Below, piece by piece: positions 1-13,402 of a stretch of DNA of 64,000 nt. Numbering within the stretch: position 1 is the first letter of the stretch; every line of letters begins with the position of its first letter. The position numbers and the translations under genes were made by a program. The notes under the pieces are model-generated. The model saw only the letters and a list, made by a program, of their open reading frames with translations, did not search any database and had not been told where the DNA came from. The stretch is from NCBI GenBank assembly GCA_949775045.1, contig OX459104.1, positions 13,129,655 to 13,193,654 of the forward strand, written 5' to 3'. The stretch comes from Metridium senile. Taxonomy: Eukaryota; Cnidaria; Anthozoa; Actiniaria; Metridiidae.

Positions 1-2858
1 AAAAATGGCCAATAGCCAACTCAATCTATGTCTTAAATTGCCAAAACAAGAAGAAAATCTGCGTGCACTTTTTAAACTTAACTTATATGACGGGTTTGCT
101 CAACCCTACTATGTCAATATCACAAAATTCGAGAAGATTGATGCCCGCAAAAAAACTAGTTGACATACTTCCAATAGCATTAAGTTGGCTTCTGATAACC
201 AGGTTGAGTCTATATTATGCTCAAGGTATCTTAATTTCAAGGATAATAAAAACTGTAAATGTCAAGTCAAAGGGGAAATATACTAAGTGATACCCGTTTT
301 CGTCATGAAAAACCACCCCTCACTAAGTAGCTTATATCTCGCAAGTTGGGCGCGATAAACTTTCATTCTTTATTGCAATCTACTAAGCTAAGGTTGTTTA
401 AGTTAGGGTCATACAAACATTTTGCGCTTTTTATCTACTTTCTCTACATCAACCTCAAATTTTTTTTTTTTTACTAATTAGATACATGGCATATGCAAAT
501 TAGGCTGTGCAAAAATTTAACTATTAAAACATTATTATTTCCTTCAACTTTATTGTATTATCTCACTTAACTAAATACAATCTTGGTTTTGATTTTAAAC
601 CTCTCAAAACTAAATAAAACCCAGTTGAAGACAACTTTGGTGAAGTAGATAGGCTGTTTTGAAATTTATGCAAATTACTTGGAAATTATGCAAACTTGAT
701 TACCTTTCATCTTAATGATATGATCAGTGTAAATCGTGTTGTTATAAACTGAATTGTTTGACGGGATAACTTACAAAAACCAGAAAGGTAAATACAATCC
801 AGTTAGCTTAAGCAAATAGCTTGTATATTTTGGATTTATATCGTTCAGAAGCGGTTCTTTGTAAGAGCACATGATAGGATAAATTAATTTTCAGTCGTAG
901 ATCATAAGATTTCAACTAATATCATAGCTTGTTACTAGTAGCTTTTGTCAGGAGCCCATAGCCTGCTTTTATACCATTATAATATATCAGGAATATGAGG
1001 CACAAAAATCAAATCACTGGCATGCTTGTACCTTGCTTAGTTATCGACAATAAACTGAGACCATTACTCTTGTCGACTGATCTAGACTGCAAGCAAGTAA
1101 CAATGTTTCAGTTAGCATAGCGTCTTAGAAACTGGATAATTTTGTATACACTTCACTGTTTCAATGTAATACTTCTATATTGTATTTTTTGAGCTCGAGA
1201 TGTCATTCTATTCGAACGCCGAATATTTCATATGCTACAAATGGTCATAGACATCGTATGGTCTTTCGTCAAGATATCCTAGTAGAGATAGGATTTTTCA
1301 TATTTCCGTTTACAGAATGCACAAGAAATGCAACTGATGCACTTTCATAATTTGAAAGTTTTGAGAGAACAAGTATATCAGAGAGTGGTCTTGTATTGTT
1401 AAGAGTTGGTGTATTTGAAACTGGTTCGGATATAATGACTGTTTGTCCAAAGCACAGAGAAGCACTCTGAAGTACTCAGAAGTACTCTTCGTATACTGGC
1501 GGCCAGTCTATCCGATTATCAATATCCTTTGCACAAATTGTGCGAGCCTGATAAATGGAAAAGAGGAGGTCACAGATAACTAGAGAGATCAAAGACCAGT
1601 AGCATACTCTAGTAAAAATGTTTCAAGACGATAGTTGATATCCTTATATTTTGAAATTATTTAAAATAATCAGAAAACAAAGTAAACATATCACTGAATA
1701 ATATGCCGGTGACTTTGATGTAAAATGAAATCTATAAGACGCGACACTGATATTATGTGAGCATAGGAGACGTTATCTGTTAAAAACCGACAATTAACAT
1801 GCATATTTTTCTACATTTCACTAGCACCAGCAGCCCAGATATTCTATCAGAGAATTAAAACAAAGTTAAATTCGTAAATTTTCTTTTTTGTTTTTACCGA
1901 AATCAATACAGAAAAAAACATTGAGCGGGTTTAAATGGATTGTGTCATCACCCCTCCTCCTTTCGATTTCGAAACCATTGAGTCCCGTAATTTGCGTTAC
2001 ATGAACACACTGAAATAGTACATTTAAGATATTAAGACCAGCTACATATTCCTGATTACAATGGTACAAAAGCTTTCAACAAGTTATCATATGAAAACGA
2101 AATCTTATGACTAGCTACGACTGAATATCATCCTGTCAAGCTGTCTGACAAAGGAATTCTTCACGATATAAACCAAAAACACAAGCAATTTGCTTCAGCT
2201 AACTGGATTTTACTCACCTTCTGATTTTAATAAGTTATCCCGTCGAACAACCCAGCTTACAACACGATTTAAAATTATTAAAATGAAAGGTAAATAAAGC
2301 AGTCAAAGCATGACGAATTAAGTGCTTATAAACAAGTCGTACTTATTATCGCGCACATTATATTATCATGCTATTCGTAAAAAAAATAATACATATCACA
2401 TATATACTGTTTCAAAATTAATTTGAACAATAATCGCTGCTTATTCTGTTGCGACTAACTCTTTTGTCCCATTTTTTCAATCGAGTTTTACGCAGAACAG
2501 AAGATATATATTATTTTCTACGAAAAGTACGATAGTAGGATGTGCGCGATAATAGGTACGACTACCTTACATATGTCGTCACAGAAATCTCTGCCTTAAA
2601 CAAATTTTATTATCCTTGAAATTTAGATACATTGAGCATATTATAGACTCAACCTGGTTATTAGAAGCCAATTTAATGCTATTGGGAGGATTTCAGCCAG
2701 TTTTTTTGCGGGCATCAATCTTCTCGAATTTTGTGATATTGACATAGTAGGGTTGAGCAAACCCGTCATATAAGTTAAGGTTAACAAGTGCCCGCAGATT
2801 TTCTTCTTGTTTTGGTAATTTAAGACATAGATTGAGTTGACTATTGGCCATTTTTGAC
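1..2858. mobile_element. Fold-back element with long inverted arms
   Basis: The first ~250 bases are the reverse complement, with scattered changes, of about 2610-2855. The pairing continues inward: about 680-850 pairs with 2165-2300, and 890-960 with 2070-2135. The arms are therefore up to ~900 bases around a central spacer of about 970-2065. The outer end AAAATGGCCAATAG abuts the window start, so the left end may be cut and no target duplication can be judged. No transposase reading frame is visible; the few short open frames lie in the arms and look accidental. This is a fold-back or long-TIR non-autonomous DNA element of unassigned superfamily. Confidence 0.6.
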
Positions 2859-2869
2859 ATTTTTATAGT

Positions 2870-3770
2870 GGACTTTTGAGATATTAATTTTTAAACCTAG
2901 AGATATTACAGTAAGTTCAAAATTGGCAATTTTTGCTCCGAAACAAATTGTTGCCATGGAAACGGCTTAGCAGAAAAATGTACCTCCTTGCTTGGTGACA
3001 CTTACTGATATCAGTACTTCATAAGGAAATAAGTTTTACACCACTGTCATCAATAGTAAAGGTTTTCTGTTTCATTAAAAGTTAGCTATATTTTTGCTGA
3101 TTTTCGAGGCAAAATGGGTATTTTAAGGGGGGGTGGTCTAACTTCCCACCAAAGTGACAGATCCAGCTGAGTTTCTGGGATAACAAATAACTTACTAGGA
3201 CCTACAACTGTACCAAGTTTGAGCAAAATCGGTGAACCCCCATGTAGCACCTACTGCCTGGTCCTATCATGGACACACTCTTAAAACGTAGATCCAGCCC
3301 TTCATTATTATCTGCTATATACGTTTATGAGGTCAATTTTTGTTTTGATTTGATTTGAATTGATCAAATGAGACGTTTTTGAGAAGTCATGATCACGCGA
3401 TTTTTCTGTCGATTTTAAACATTTCTGGTTTGGGTCGCGTTTTTCTAAATTTCTCGCATTTAAAATAAAATTTTCGAAAACAAACCCCACCACGTTTCTT
3501 ATTATATGATAGGGTTTCGATGGATAAAATATGAAGGATTTTGTTTTTCCATGATGTGCAAGCCTCTGCTCGGTGTTAGTGGACATTCGTTCTTAAACAT
3601 AGAAGACAAACGATATTGAGGCCGAAGTGAGTCACATCGTCGTTTCGTAGTCTCCTCGTATTATGATCCGAAAGACAATAGAATCGTGACGTCATACGGA
3701 TACTCAGATCTGACTATAACCCGGACTGACTATCGTTCGGCGGTTAAAATTGTTGATATATTAACTTGAT
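2870..3770. other. No recognisable feature
   Basis: AT-rich sequence with only short chance open frames. I see no protein motif, tandem repeat or strong inverted repeat. Confidence 0.5.
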
Positions 3771-3772
3771 TA

Positions 3773-3885
3773 GATATTCAAGACACTTTGTGCATTATAA
3801 ACTCAGGCCATTTTATCCAGATATTAAAGTGTCTTTAATTTATAATGAGGTATATAATGTGTCTTGAATATCCACAATTTTAGTG
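3773..3885. repeat. Small inverted repeat (hairpin)
   Basis: The arm GATATTCAAGACACTTTGTG near 3774 pairs with ATAATGTGTCTTGAATATCC near 3860-3882. A second complementary block (ATTATAAACT against ATTTATAATG) lies inside. It looks like a short MITE or fold-back unit. Confidence 0.45.
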
Positions 3886-4581
3886 CTGAAACTATTCTAC
3901 ATTTTAAAACACTGCAGTAATAAAGAAAACCTCAAGAATGTTTTTTTTTCTAAGCGGAAAATATAAAACCTGGCTTGAAGAATCGTGTGATGGCGTCAGC
4001 AGCGCGTTCTTCGAGTCAAAATTCATTTACAAAACATCAAAATTCTGTACTTGTTTTGTCATTTTCCTCCTCGTGTTTGTAATTTAAGAGTCAAAGAAAA
4101 GCTTATATTTAGTACTAAGCTAATCAATGTAGATGACGCCATCATGTAACGCAACGCACAAAAGGAAAGTTTGTCATTTACACGAAAAAAGTCCGATAAA
4201 AGCATGTTAATATGAGTGGAAATTGATTTAATGTAAGTAAAAAATTGTAATAAATTCCACTGCCTTTTCTTAGGTTGGTTATCGTTTTCATTCAATGCAC
4301 TTTTTCATCTTTTTCTCAAATTTTCAACTGTCAATTCAGTCAATAGTTTTGTTCAGAGAAAAAGTGTCCAGAAATGTTTTTGATGGAAAATACGATTCCC
4401 AAACGATAGTGTGAATAGCCTTATTATTATCCCTTTTATTTTTAAGTCATTAAGCTTATTTTGCTTTTGATCATGATAACGTCTTGAAAAATTGCTGCGG
4501 CTGAACAATCGTTTTACGGCCGCTTTTTACCTTCTTCTATTTTCCAAAGTTAGTTACGATTCCGGATAGAGAAGGTTAAAC

Positions 4582-7500
4582 AGGCCTGCCTCCGGACCTT
4601 AAATCGCGCTAAATCGCCTTAAATCACGCTAAATCGCCTTAAAACGCGCTAAATCGCCTTAAAACGCCTAAAATCGCTTAAAAACATTGCGACCCGTTTT
4701 CATTATATTGATATATATATATTTGATTGCAGTATAAGCACACCTTGAAGTAACACTAAGGCCAATTATCTAAAAAGATGCAAACTCAAAACACTGCAAT
4801 GAATTATGAGAGTAGGTTTGAGGCCATGTACTACTGTATTTATTTATTTGGATCTTGAGCTTTTGTAGGACGCCGACATCATCAGAAGATAGATCCAAAT
4901 AAATATATACAGTATAGTACATGGCCTCAAACCTACTCTCCTAACTTTAATATTCTGCAATGAATGTTCTTATCCTTCTAAACACACGTAAATATAAAAA
5001 AATCATAAAAAAATACACCGAATAATAAGGTATTGGTATAATTATATATACATAAACCACAACCTTTCTGAAATTGAGAATATGTAGTATAAAAGTAATT
5101 CTACATGCATATCCTCAAGTACAGAATGATTGTGGTACACATTTATACAATCAAATATACAAATATAAATGAGATGCAAAACTCAAAATACTAGTTTATC
5201 TCGATGTTAATTAAATTAGATTTTTGTATAAATATGTGCTCAAATCCTTCTGCAATAGGATGTAATCATACATATATACGGTATATACAATATATAACTA
5301 TTCCAGAAAGAGTTTGACTTATGAATACTGAATAGTACATTCCATGCAAGACCAAAATGCATTGTGCAGTTTATGCCATTATGTCACTGAGTACAGTGTA
5401 TTAGAGTTATGTTTTGTATATTAGCTTCATATGAAATGCAAATCAATCTATATTTGCTACCTTTGAAACCAACAATGTATATTTCAGTCTTGGAATGCAT
5501 AATTCAACATTTTTTGTGAAACTTCTACATGCAAATATACATAAAGCACATTAAAAGTACTTAACCAAACTGCAAGAACATATTATTTATTTATAACAGT
5601 TTAGAATATTTTTTGGTGGTCATTCTATAACAAATATTTATCATCAATCTAGCGAAATATGAAAGAAAATTGAAAAGAAATTAATTAACATTTTATGTGA
5701 TTTTCACCGAACTATCTCGAAAGCGTTAGTAGTAAATAATCTTATTGTACAAATCGAATCAAGTGAATTCTACTTACATGAGCAGCATGTGCAGTCACAC
5801 ATTAATATGGTCAGTCACACAGTAAAAGGTCACCATTAAGCCATTGTAAGTTAATATTGTTCAGCTTTACTTGTGCAAATAGGTTGTCTGCGTATTTTAC
5901 ATAAACGAGTGGAAAACACATGCAAATATAAAACACCTCAACTACTTCAACTATCTTGCTGTTCGCCATTTTTAAATTGGTTTTGTGAGCCTGCGATAAC
6001 ACCGCACAGGTGTTTCTCCGTTGGGATGGGGGAGTGGATGGAGGAGTGTTCGATCTGGTCAATTTCATGAGACTTTCTGTCAAATCTGAACGGTAATATA
6101 CATCGACTCAACTCATTTGTAATACGAAGCTCAGAAATGGCCAACGAGGCTAATCGATACTTCGTCAAAGGGTTGAAAAAATTGTTTTACTTAGTGTAAA
6201 GAGGCAATACTCGATCGTCAAAGAAAAAGTTCTCATTGGGGGAGTCATAGCCGATAATTATGACAGCACAGTAACACATGTCAGATATGTCACATGTCAG
6301 GCGTGAGAGACTGGGACAAATCAAAATTGCGGAATACTCGAACATAGTTTTATTTTGAGCTTCTGTCATCTCCTATAAAGGTACTTACAAGAGATTATCT
6401 TGTAAATAAGATCAAAACCAGGAAACAAGAAGGAAAAAAGACTTGCTACCTGCCTCAGACATCACCTTCGATATGAATGGAACGTCCAAGTATGCATCAA
6501 GTAAAGAAGTGGTTATTGCTTATCAGTCAGAAAAAGTATTTGAAGTGAGCATCAGAAAAACACTTGCTTTTCGATCAAGGTATGGTTTGGGGGTATTTTG
6601 CTGTCTATACGATCTGGAGAACGTCAAATAGGATGGGTTCCTGAGAAAGATCCGAAAATGCACGCTGAGATCGATAAAATAGTTTATACATAAGATTAAT
6701 TTATGTATCAAAAACCAAGTTTTTCTGTAAGGATCGTCAAGGCGACAGCAAAAACAATTTCAGAAACATTTACACTAGCTAACATCAAGATAAGATGCGA
6801 AGTCAAGTAATATTTGCAATTGGACTTTAAATCTTCATCAGTGGTATGTAAAAATATTAGCTCTAATACTTTCGTTACTGTTCAGTCCCTGGTTTCAGAA
6901 ACGTTTGTTTAATCTGGAAAAATATCTACTACAATAAAGATTAGATTCTTATTCTTGGAAGTTGGCGATATGATACAAATTCAAACAAATGTTTCTTAGA
7001 AAATAGCCAGCAATCCTTAATGAAAGCATCCAGAACTAATAGAATTAAATAAGTTATATGCATATACAGAAACATAGATGTACAAAGGAAGTGTTGTTTA
7101 AAAGTTTTGATGATAAAAATATTTAAAATAAAAAAGAAATAAAAATATTTGTTTTGCAACTGGTTTCATAGTATTAAACTATGTTAAAATAATTGATAAT
7201 CATTGTTTAAAGGTGCTTTAATTGTTACGCTGTTGTGAACATGTATTAATATTAATGTCGAGTGCAGACAGTATATTGTTGAAAAATATACTTATATTAA
7301 TAGTGGAACATAATATTAAAGTGTAAACAATATATTAATGAAATGCAAAACTAAATATTACAAAATAGTGCTGTGTTAATTCGCTAAAATTGTACTATTT
7401 AGTATTCAATAATGTTTTTCACAGATATACTATTTGCACTCTATTCTATTGTTTTAACTAGCATCATGTTGTACTATTTTGTATTTCATAGATATAAGAT

Positions 7501-7967
7501 TTGCACTCTAAAACACTTATGTAAATGAATCACAGACATTCCTTATATTAATATAAAACTGACCTATATTGAATACAATTTTTGATGTGAAGTTTAAACT
7601 GGCCTTTGCTTACTAGAAGTATTATATTTAAATGATATTTTGAACAATGATACCTTTATTTTCAAATTTCCTTAAAATGAACTTAAAATGTTGTTCGTTT
7701 TTACAAAAAAAAATTACTTAAGCCACCAAAAAATGCATCTTCTTCACCATATATTTTCTTAAACAACCCTAAATCGCTGTAAATTGCTTAAAATGGCCTT
7801 ATGGCTCCTCTGATTTTCTAATATTTTTTCTTAAATCGCCTTAAATCGCTTAAAATTACCTTATGTCACCTCTGATTTTCCAATATTTTTCTTAAATCGC
7901 ATTAAATCGCCTTAAAACGCTTTAAGTCGCATTAAATAACGGCGATTTAAGGTCCAGGGGCAGGCCT
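4582..7967. mobile_element. Non-autonomous TIR transposon, 3.4 kb
   Basis: The left end AGGCCTGCCTCCGGACCTTA mirrors the right end, which reads AGGCCTGCCCCTGGACCTTA on the other strand. Both ends are followed by arrays of degenerate TTAAATCGC-type units (about 4600-4685 and 7765-7945). The flanks carry TTAAAC on both sides (4576-4581 and 7968-7973), and the uninterrupted repeat elsewhere has a single copy of this site, so this is a 6-bp target duplication or a TTAA duplication with ragged ends. No transposase frame is present. Subterminal repeat arrays are typical of transposase-binding regions; the superfamily cannot be fixed. Confidence 0.7.
4807..4942. repeat. Nested palindromic MITE
   Basis: AGAGTAGGTTTGAGGCCATG near 4810 pairs almost perfectly with CATGGCCTCAAACCTACTCT near 4920-4940, and both arms carry matching AAATAAATA/ATCCAAATAA tracts. 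The loop is about 25 bases. It lies inside the larger transposon at 4582-7967. Confidence 0.6.
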
Positions 7968-8319
7968 TTAAACCTTTTCATCGTATTAGATTTACTAAAA
8001 AGAAGTCATGGCAAATCAGTTCAAAACAAAACAAAAAGTTCTTTTGAAATGGAATTAAAAGCCTCAAGAATAAGTTCTACCAACACAAGATCGATTTGAA
8101 AAGACAAGGATTTTAAAACAAGGTATTTTATTATGAAAAACTTCGTGTAAAACATCATTTTTTTTCTGTAAACAAAAATTTAACGACTTTGCAGTAAAAA
8201 CTACTAAAAAAAGTTCGTTTAGTAGCCATAAAATAGTCAATATTGCTAAATAAACAGAAGTTATTCAACCAATTTTAAATTGTTTGTATTTCAATTCATC
8301 TTGGATGTTTTCCGTTTAT

Positions 8320-8640
8320 GAAGAAAAACTATGACAACTACGAGTTGAAGATTTAAATAATTTAGACTGCAAAACAGACCATACTTTTACACAAAAACTA
8401 TGATAAAACGAGTTGAAAATTGAACTAATTTCGACTGCAAAACAGTCCTTACTTTTACACGAAAACTACGACGAAACGAGTTGAAGAGTGCACTAATTTA
8501 GACTGCAAAACAGACCCTACTTTTGCACGAAAACTATGACGAAACGAGTTGAAGATTGCACTAATTTATACTGCAAAACAGTCCCTACTTTTACACGAAA
8601 ACTACGACGAAACGAGTTGAAGATTGAACTAATTTTTGAG
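8320..8640 (+). repeat. Tandem repeat, ~68 bp, about 4.5 copies
   Basis: Units contain AACGAGTTGAAGATTG and TAGACTGCAAAACAG and recur at about 8323, 8394, 8461, 8530 and 8598 with small substitutions. The array belongs to this copy of the composite element and is absent from the corresponding place in the 13.46-16.53 kb copy. Confidence 0.75.
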
Positions 8641-9349
8641 TTTTGTCTTTCAAAAACTTGAAACAAATGATAATCTTGAACTTACTTTATCGGTGATTAT
8701 GTTCTTGAGGTTTTCTTTCTTCAATGACATTGATCATATTTTGACGAATAAATGTATGTACTTGAATTTTGATGGATCAAATATTGTTCATAGTTCAACT
8801 GCGCCAAGCAGGAAAATCCTTCAATAAACTGTGCCGAGAGAAGCGATTTGAAGACAGTTTTCATAACAAACAAGGTCGCTTCTTTATCAATTTTTTTAAA
8901 ATTGCTGTCAGATCTGTTCTTCTGCGAAGGAAAATACGTTTTCTTGATCTTTTGTAATCAGTCTTTGCTTTTCTTTAGTATAATTTCTTCGTTTTTGTGT
9001 CCTTCATGTTTATGTTCTTCTTCGATCAAAACTCTCTTTATGTTCTTCGAAGTTCATCTTTCTCCGTTCATATTTTGTATTAATGAAAGCTCTGCTATTA
9101 GCAAGTACTATTTTGTTGTTGTTTGTTTGACTTTTTTGTTGATAAAAGAACAACTTTGCTTTGTTGATCTAGTGCTATATATTTAGCGCGCGCGTCACTT
9201 TCGTTCCCGCCGAAATGTAACAGCCAATCAGAATCGTGATGTACACGGACGGACGGACGGACGGACAGCGTGGGCTTCCTGTGTCGGTCGACGAAAAATC
9301 ACCTCGATGGGTTACCATTTTTTCTAAAGAATGGTGCTCCGCTATTAGA

Positions 9350-9990
9350 AGAAATAGAAGAATCAAGAAATGTTTGGTTTCAAACAACAAGTTTTCAATA
9401 CCGGCACTTTTCGTTACTAGTGGTCTATCACCCATTTTAACACTTGTGTGAATTCTTGTGCGCTGATTGGTTGATTTACCGTGATCAATAAGAGGACATT
9501 AGACCACTAAACCACTAGTAGAGTAGCCAATCAGAATGACCACTAGTTGGTTTATACCAATTCTCGATATTCACGTACAGCGTTTCGCGCGCTTTTAGAA
9601 ATGAGAAATGAACAGCTTTTCTTCAAAAAGGGCTAGTTATTATCGAGACCATTCCTGGATCGCTTCGACCCATGGCCAGTTGAAAATTCTTAAAACAAAG
9701 GACCCTTTACTACACACAAGTCCATACTCTGACACTTGTGGGACTCATTAAGTAACTATGCGCATGCGTTGACTACTTTGAATTATAGTATGTCATGCGT
9801 GTTTATGCAAACAAACTATAATGAATGCATGGTGGTATAATTCGGCATTGTCTCATTTAACAAAAGCAGCTATTTCTAAAAGTATGCCGAAAATCAACAG
9901 CTTTGTAAAAGTTTATAATTTATGCTTCTATGAAAACTAACATGTGTTTCCTAACAGTAGTTCTATGTTCCTCGGTAATCATAATATTAC
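9350..9990. other. Repeat-derived sequence, no gene
   Basis: Contains opposed ACTAGTGGTCTA and AGACCACTAAACCACTAG blocks (9416-9520) and three copies of a CCAATCA/TGATTGG box. The segment TGATTTACCGTGATCAATAA resembles the reverse complement of about 20785-20805. No protein is seen. Confidence 0.4.
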
Positions 9991-9994
9991 AATC

Positions 9995-10152
9995 TAATAC
10001 CATGTCGCTCCGGAAATTAATGATTAAATTTCCCCGAATACCTCGGGAAAATTTGTGAAAGTCCCTCGGGCTGCGCCCTTGGGACTTCCACTAAATTTCC
10101 CGAGGTATTCGGGGAAATTTAATCACTAATTTCCCTCGTGCCATGGTATTAC
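9995..10152. repeat. Near-perfect palindrome with CpG-rich loop
   Basis: The arms AATACCATG...AAATTTCCCCGAATACCTCGGG and their complement run for about 65 bases each around a centre reading CTCGGGCTGCGCCCTTGGGA. Only a few mismatches are seen. It is one of several such palindromes in the window. Confidence 0.7.
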
Positions 10153-10159
10153 TTATAAT

Positions 10160-10975
10160 AATACCGAAACAAATTGTCTAAAACCGACATGAGTTTGTGG
10201 CCGATTCATTTGAAAATAGGGAGAACACATTAACATATGACCAATGAATCAAACCAGAGGGGGAAAACAGACAATAAACGTATTGGCCCTTAGCTTGAGA
10301 CCGTAATAATAGAGTGATTTTGAGCAAATCGGTCATTTGACAAAGGAATGAGGGCTGGAAACCATACAAAGTTATAAGTTGTAAAACCGACACACATTTT
10401 AACGTTTTGGCGTTGTTTCTGTGTTTTTTATTTTAGCATGTAATTAGGTTAATCAACCTAGAGGGGGAAAAGTTGTTTTAATGACGCGGTTGCCGAGTTA
10501 TCAAGGATAGGAAATTCTGGTTCCCTACATTCTCTGTTAACTTGAGAGCATAAGCCTGTCGATTTTTTTTCTAAGTGTCACGTTACTAATGCGCATGACC
10601 GTTCGGTTTTTCTGGCTATGATGAACAATGCCTCAGATATCATTCTTTTCTTATAGGTCTTATAATTAGAAGCAAGAATTTCTCACTCTATTGAATTATT
10701 TCGTAAAACGAATTTGCATTCTGTAGCACGTTATCTGGAAAAACATATTTTTCATCTCAGATATTTTTCTTTATTATAAAATTGTTAAAAAGACATACTA
10801 TTAAATGTGCAGTTCTCAAAGTAACAACAGCTCCTCGACATTTTATAATTGCGTCGTTTGGTCGTAAAATAATATAAAAAATATAAACGTTAAAACCATA
10901 AACTATTTTGAGTGCATAGCTCTTGGCGATGGCTCTTGCTACACTAAAATTTTGCAAGTATTATAATCTTGGGGC
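10160..10975. other. No recognisable feature
   Basis: AT-rich non-coding sequence. I see no conserved motif or clear repeat. Confidence 0.4.
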
Positions 10976-10984
10976 TAACTAGAA

Positions 10985-11140
10985 AACCTATCAGTTAATT
11001 TAGCCCCCAGGCTCTTCTTATATTCAAACCAAACTGTAAATCAAAACTGTAAATCATTTTAGTATTACTAATTCTATGTGTAAATTGTAATATTTAAAGA
11101 GAGCAAATAAAATCAACTCAACTCAACTCAACTAAATCCC
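10985..11140 (+). repeat. Possible retroelement 3' tail
   Basis: A stretch ending GAGAGCAAATAAAATC followed by four ACTCA-type pentamers (about 11118-11139) resembles the tail of a non-LTR element or SINE: an AATAAA followed by a short simple repeat. No coding remnant is attached, so this is a weak call. Confidence 0.25.
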
Positions 11141-11149
11141 GTGGTCATT

Positions 11150-12885
11150 GAAACTTGTGCCTTACACTACCCTAAAACGTACCTTAACTCAGAACAAATT
11201 TTTAAATTTACCCCACCCTAGAACATTGCATGGCACATTGCCTTATATGGAAGATTGCATGGCAAAGTCTTACAGCATAGCACAAAAGCCGAGTTAAGAC
11301 TTACTACCCAGTGTAGATATAGCTTCGAGGGGCGAATGTATGACGTAATAAGCTTAAAGTTCGTGAGAGACTAGGCCTGTATAAAATTAAATTTATTGAA
11401 GGCGCCATTTTTAAAATACAACTCGAGGACGATGAAAGGAATAACGCCAAGCTATAGGTAAATAGTTCATTTACTCATACTTTTTATATATGCTCTATAT
11501 TAGTTTCACGAACTTCATGTATCCTATCGCTCATGGGTCACCATACTCGTTTCGGAGATAAGGGCGGTAGATTAGGGCCCATTTTAGTCATTTTGTGTGA
11601 CAAAAATAGAAGGAATTTGAAACATAAAACGCTATTTATTCTATTTTTGTCCAATAACAAACTTTTTAACAAGCATTTGCAAAAGAAAGGCACTTTCCTA
11701 ACAAACATATTATTTGTCATGTTTTACTCAAGAAAATCCTTTTGGCAGAAAACTACTGCGAAAAGTACGTGGATGTCGAGAATTTTGACGCAAACTGAAT
11801 AAACTCTAAATGTGAAAAATACTACATTTTGCGCTCGAAAACTCTATCATTTTTATTTCACGGAATGGAAAGTTCTGATAAGGGAAATCCAATTATAAAA
11901 TAAAAATGGGGTGACACCGCGCCCTTTTCCGAGTTATAGCACGAAAACCCTTAAAAATTTATTTCGTGAACCTGATTTTTGTCCGTGCGGGACTGGTAAC
12001 TAGTTCCCTATAAGATCATCGAAACAAACTTTAACATTTTTTGGTCCGCTGGCATCTCTAAAATCGATGTAAAGCTAATTATGACCATTTTAATTCGTAA
12101 TTCTTGCCCAAAACACTAATTTATGTAACGCATTATAGTTCTAAAAATCGACACTAAATCGAAAAATCATGACTTTAACGAAAAATCTTGATTTCTCGTG
12201 AACGCGGGTCTAAATTCAGGAGATTTTTTGCAGAGTTGATGTGCTTGTCTTGTGAATGCATAACGTTTCCATGATTTGCAAATCGGAAAATAATAAAAGC
12301 TAAAAAATGAGATTATGTGATTACGGCTGTGTCCCGAACTACCTTAAAATCAAACTTCACTACGGAAAACTACATTTATTCAGCTTTCAGAAAATATATA
12401 CTTTTACTGAGTTAAGACGAAAAGAGTACGCTTAATTTAAATTCGCGCACATATGGGTCCATTTTGTATCCTGATACCTTAAATGAACAAATAGTATGAA
12501 CAAGTGTGACAGATGAATGGGCGCATTAATAATTAAAAAAAAAAAAAAATAGATAACATTAAGGTAAAATGTCGCAAAACATTTCGTCAAACAGAAATAA
12601 AGTTCTACCATTTAGAAAAATCCAGCTCATAAATATATATTGTTAAAAAATGTACGTATGTTCAGATTGAATAAAAACTAAATGAATAAATATTTATTAT
12701 CAAATGAATTAATGGACGTATCAGTCAAGCTATCAACATAATAATGACATAGAGCAAGTCAAGCTATTAACGAATAAATAGATACAAAATGATAACGGTA
12801 TGGTAATTGATAAATAATAATATTGTAGTGCAAAATAAAGTTGTTCGTGTCTTTAGAAATGAAAATTCAGCGAGTGAATGGTAGA
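11150..12885. other. No recognisable gene
   Basis: AT-rich. Short open frames on both strands near 11533-11800 overlap each other and carry no recognisable motif. An A-run lies at 12535-12549. Confidence 0.4.
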
Positions 12886-12893
12886 GTTATGAT

Positions 12894-13042
12894 AGAGTCG
12901 TTTTCGTATGAGTGGGAAACTTACCGCGCCGTATCGTAACCGTATCCGTATCGTAGTTTTGATAAAAACCTTCGAAATTTCTGCCGTATCGTAGCAGTAT
13001 CGCGTCATACTCAAGTTTCCCACTCAAACGAAAACGACTGTA
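12894..13042. repeat. Palindromic MITE
   Basis: The left arm GTCGTTTTCGTATGAGTGGG and the right arm CCCACTCAAACGAAAACGAC are inverted copies, about 25 bases of good pairing. Between them lie related CGTATCGTA-type blocks in both orientations. Confidence 0.6.
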
Positions 13043-13316
13043 TATCAAATAACCGCACGTTAAATAGACACAACTACAACCTAGGAAAGTAAAGTAAAGT
13101 AATGTTTAATTTATAGATAAAGTTATGTATAGATTAAATGAAATAATAAATAAATGAATAAATAATCATGGTGTTTTTATTACCCCTATTTCATTTAAGA
13201 CATTTAGGGATCGGACACCCCCTAACACCTTAAGAGCCCCTCCTTTTCAATTGGGACCCCCTGACGAATGTCTGGATCCGTTCCTGTAAATGTACTATGC
13301 CATCGTCTATCGTTCG

Positions 13317-13317
<1 letters not shown>

Positions 13318-13401
<84 letters not shown>
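13318..13401 (+). repeat. Hexanucleotide microsatellite (CCACGA)n
   Basis: About 14 nearly perfect copies. On the minus strand it reads as a polyvaline frame, an artefact of the GTGGTC unit. Confidence 0.95.

Positions 13402-13402
<1 letters not shown>

Larger units (their letters stand above)
4120..9349 (+). mobile_element. Left-truncated composite element, interrupted
   Basis: Positions 4120-4575 match 14425-14890, and 7974-9349 matches 14990-16480, same orientation and order. The two halves are one copy split by the transposon at 4582-7967. The right end, TGCTCCGCTATTAG at about 9336-9349, matches the terminal motif of the fuller copy. Near the right end is a GGAC tetranucleotide run (9247-9266), also present in the other copy at about 16390-16413. 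The left end is missing. No intact protein is encoded. Confidence 0.6.
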
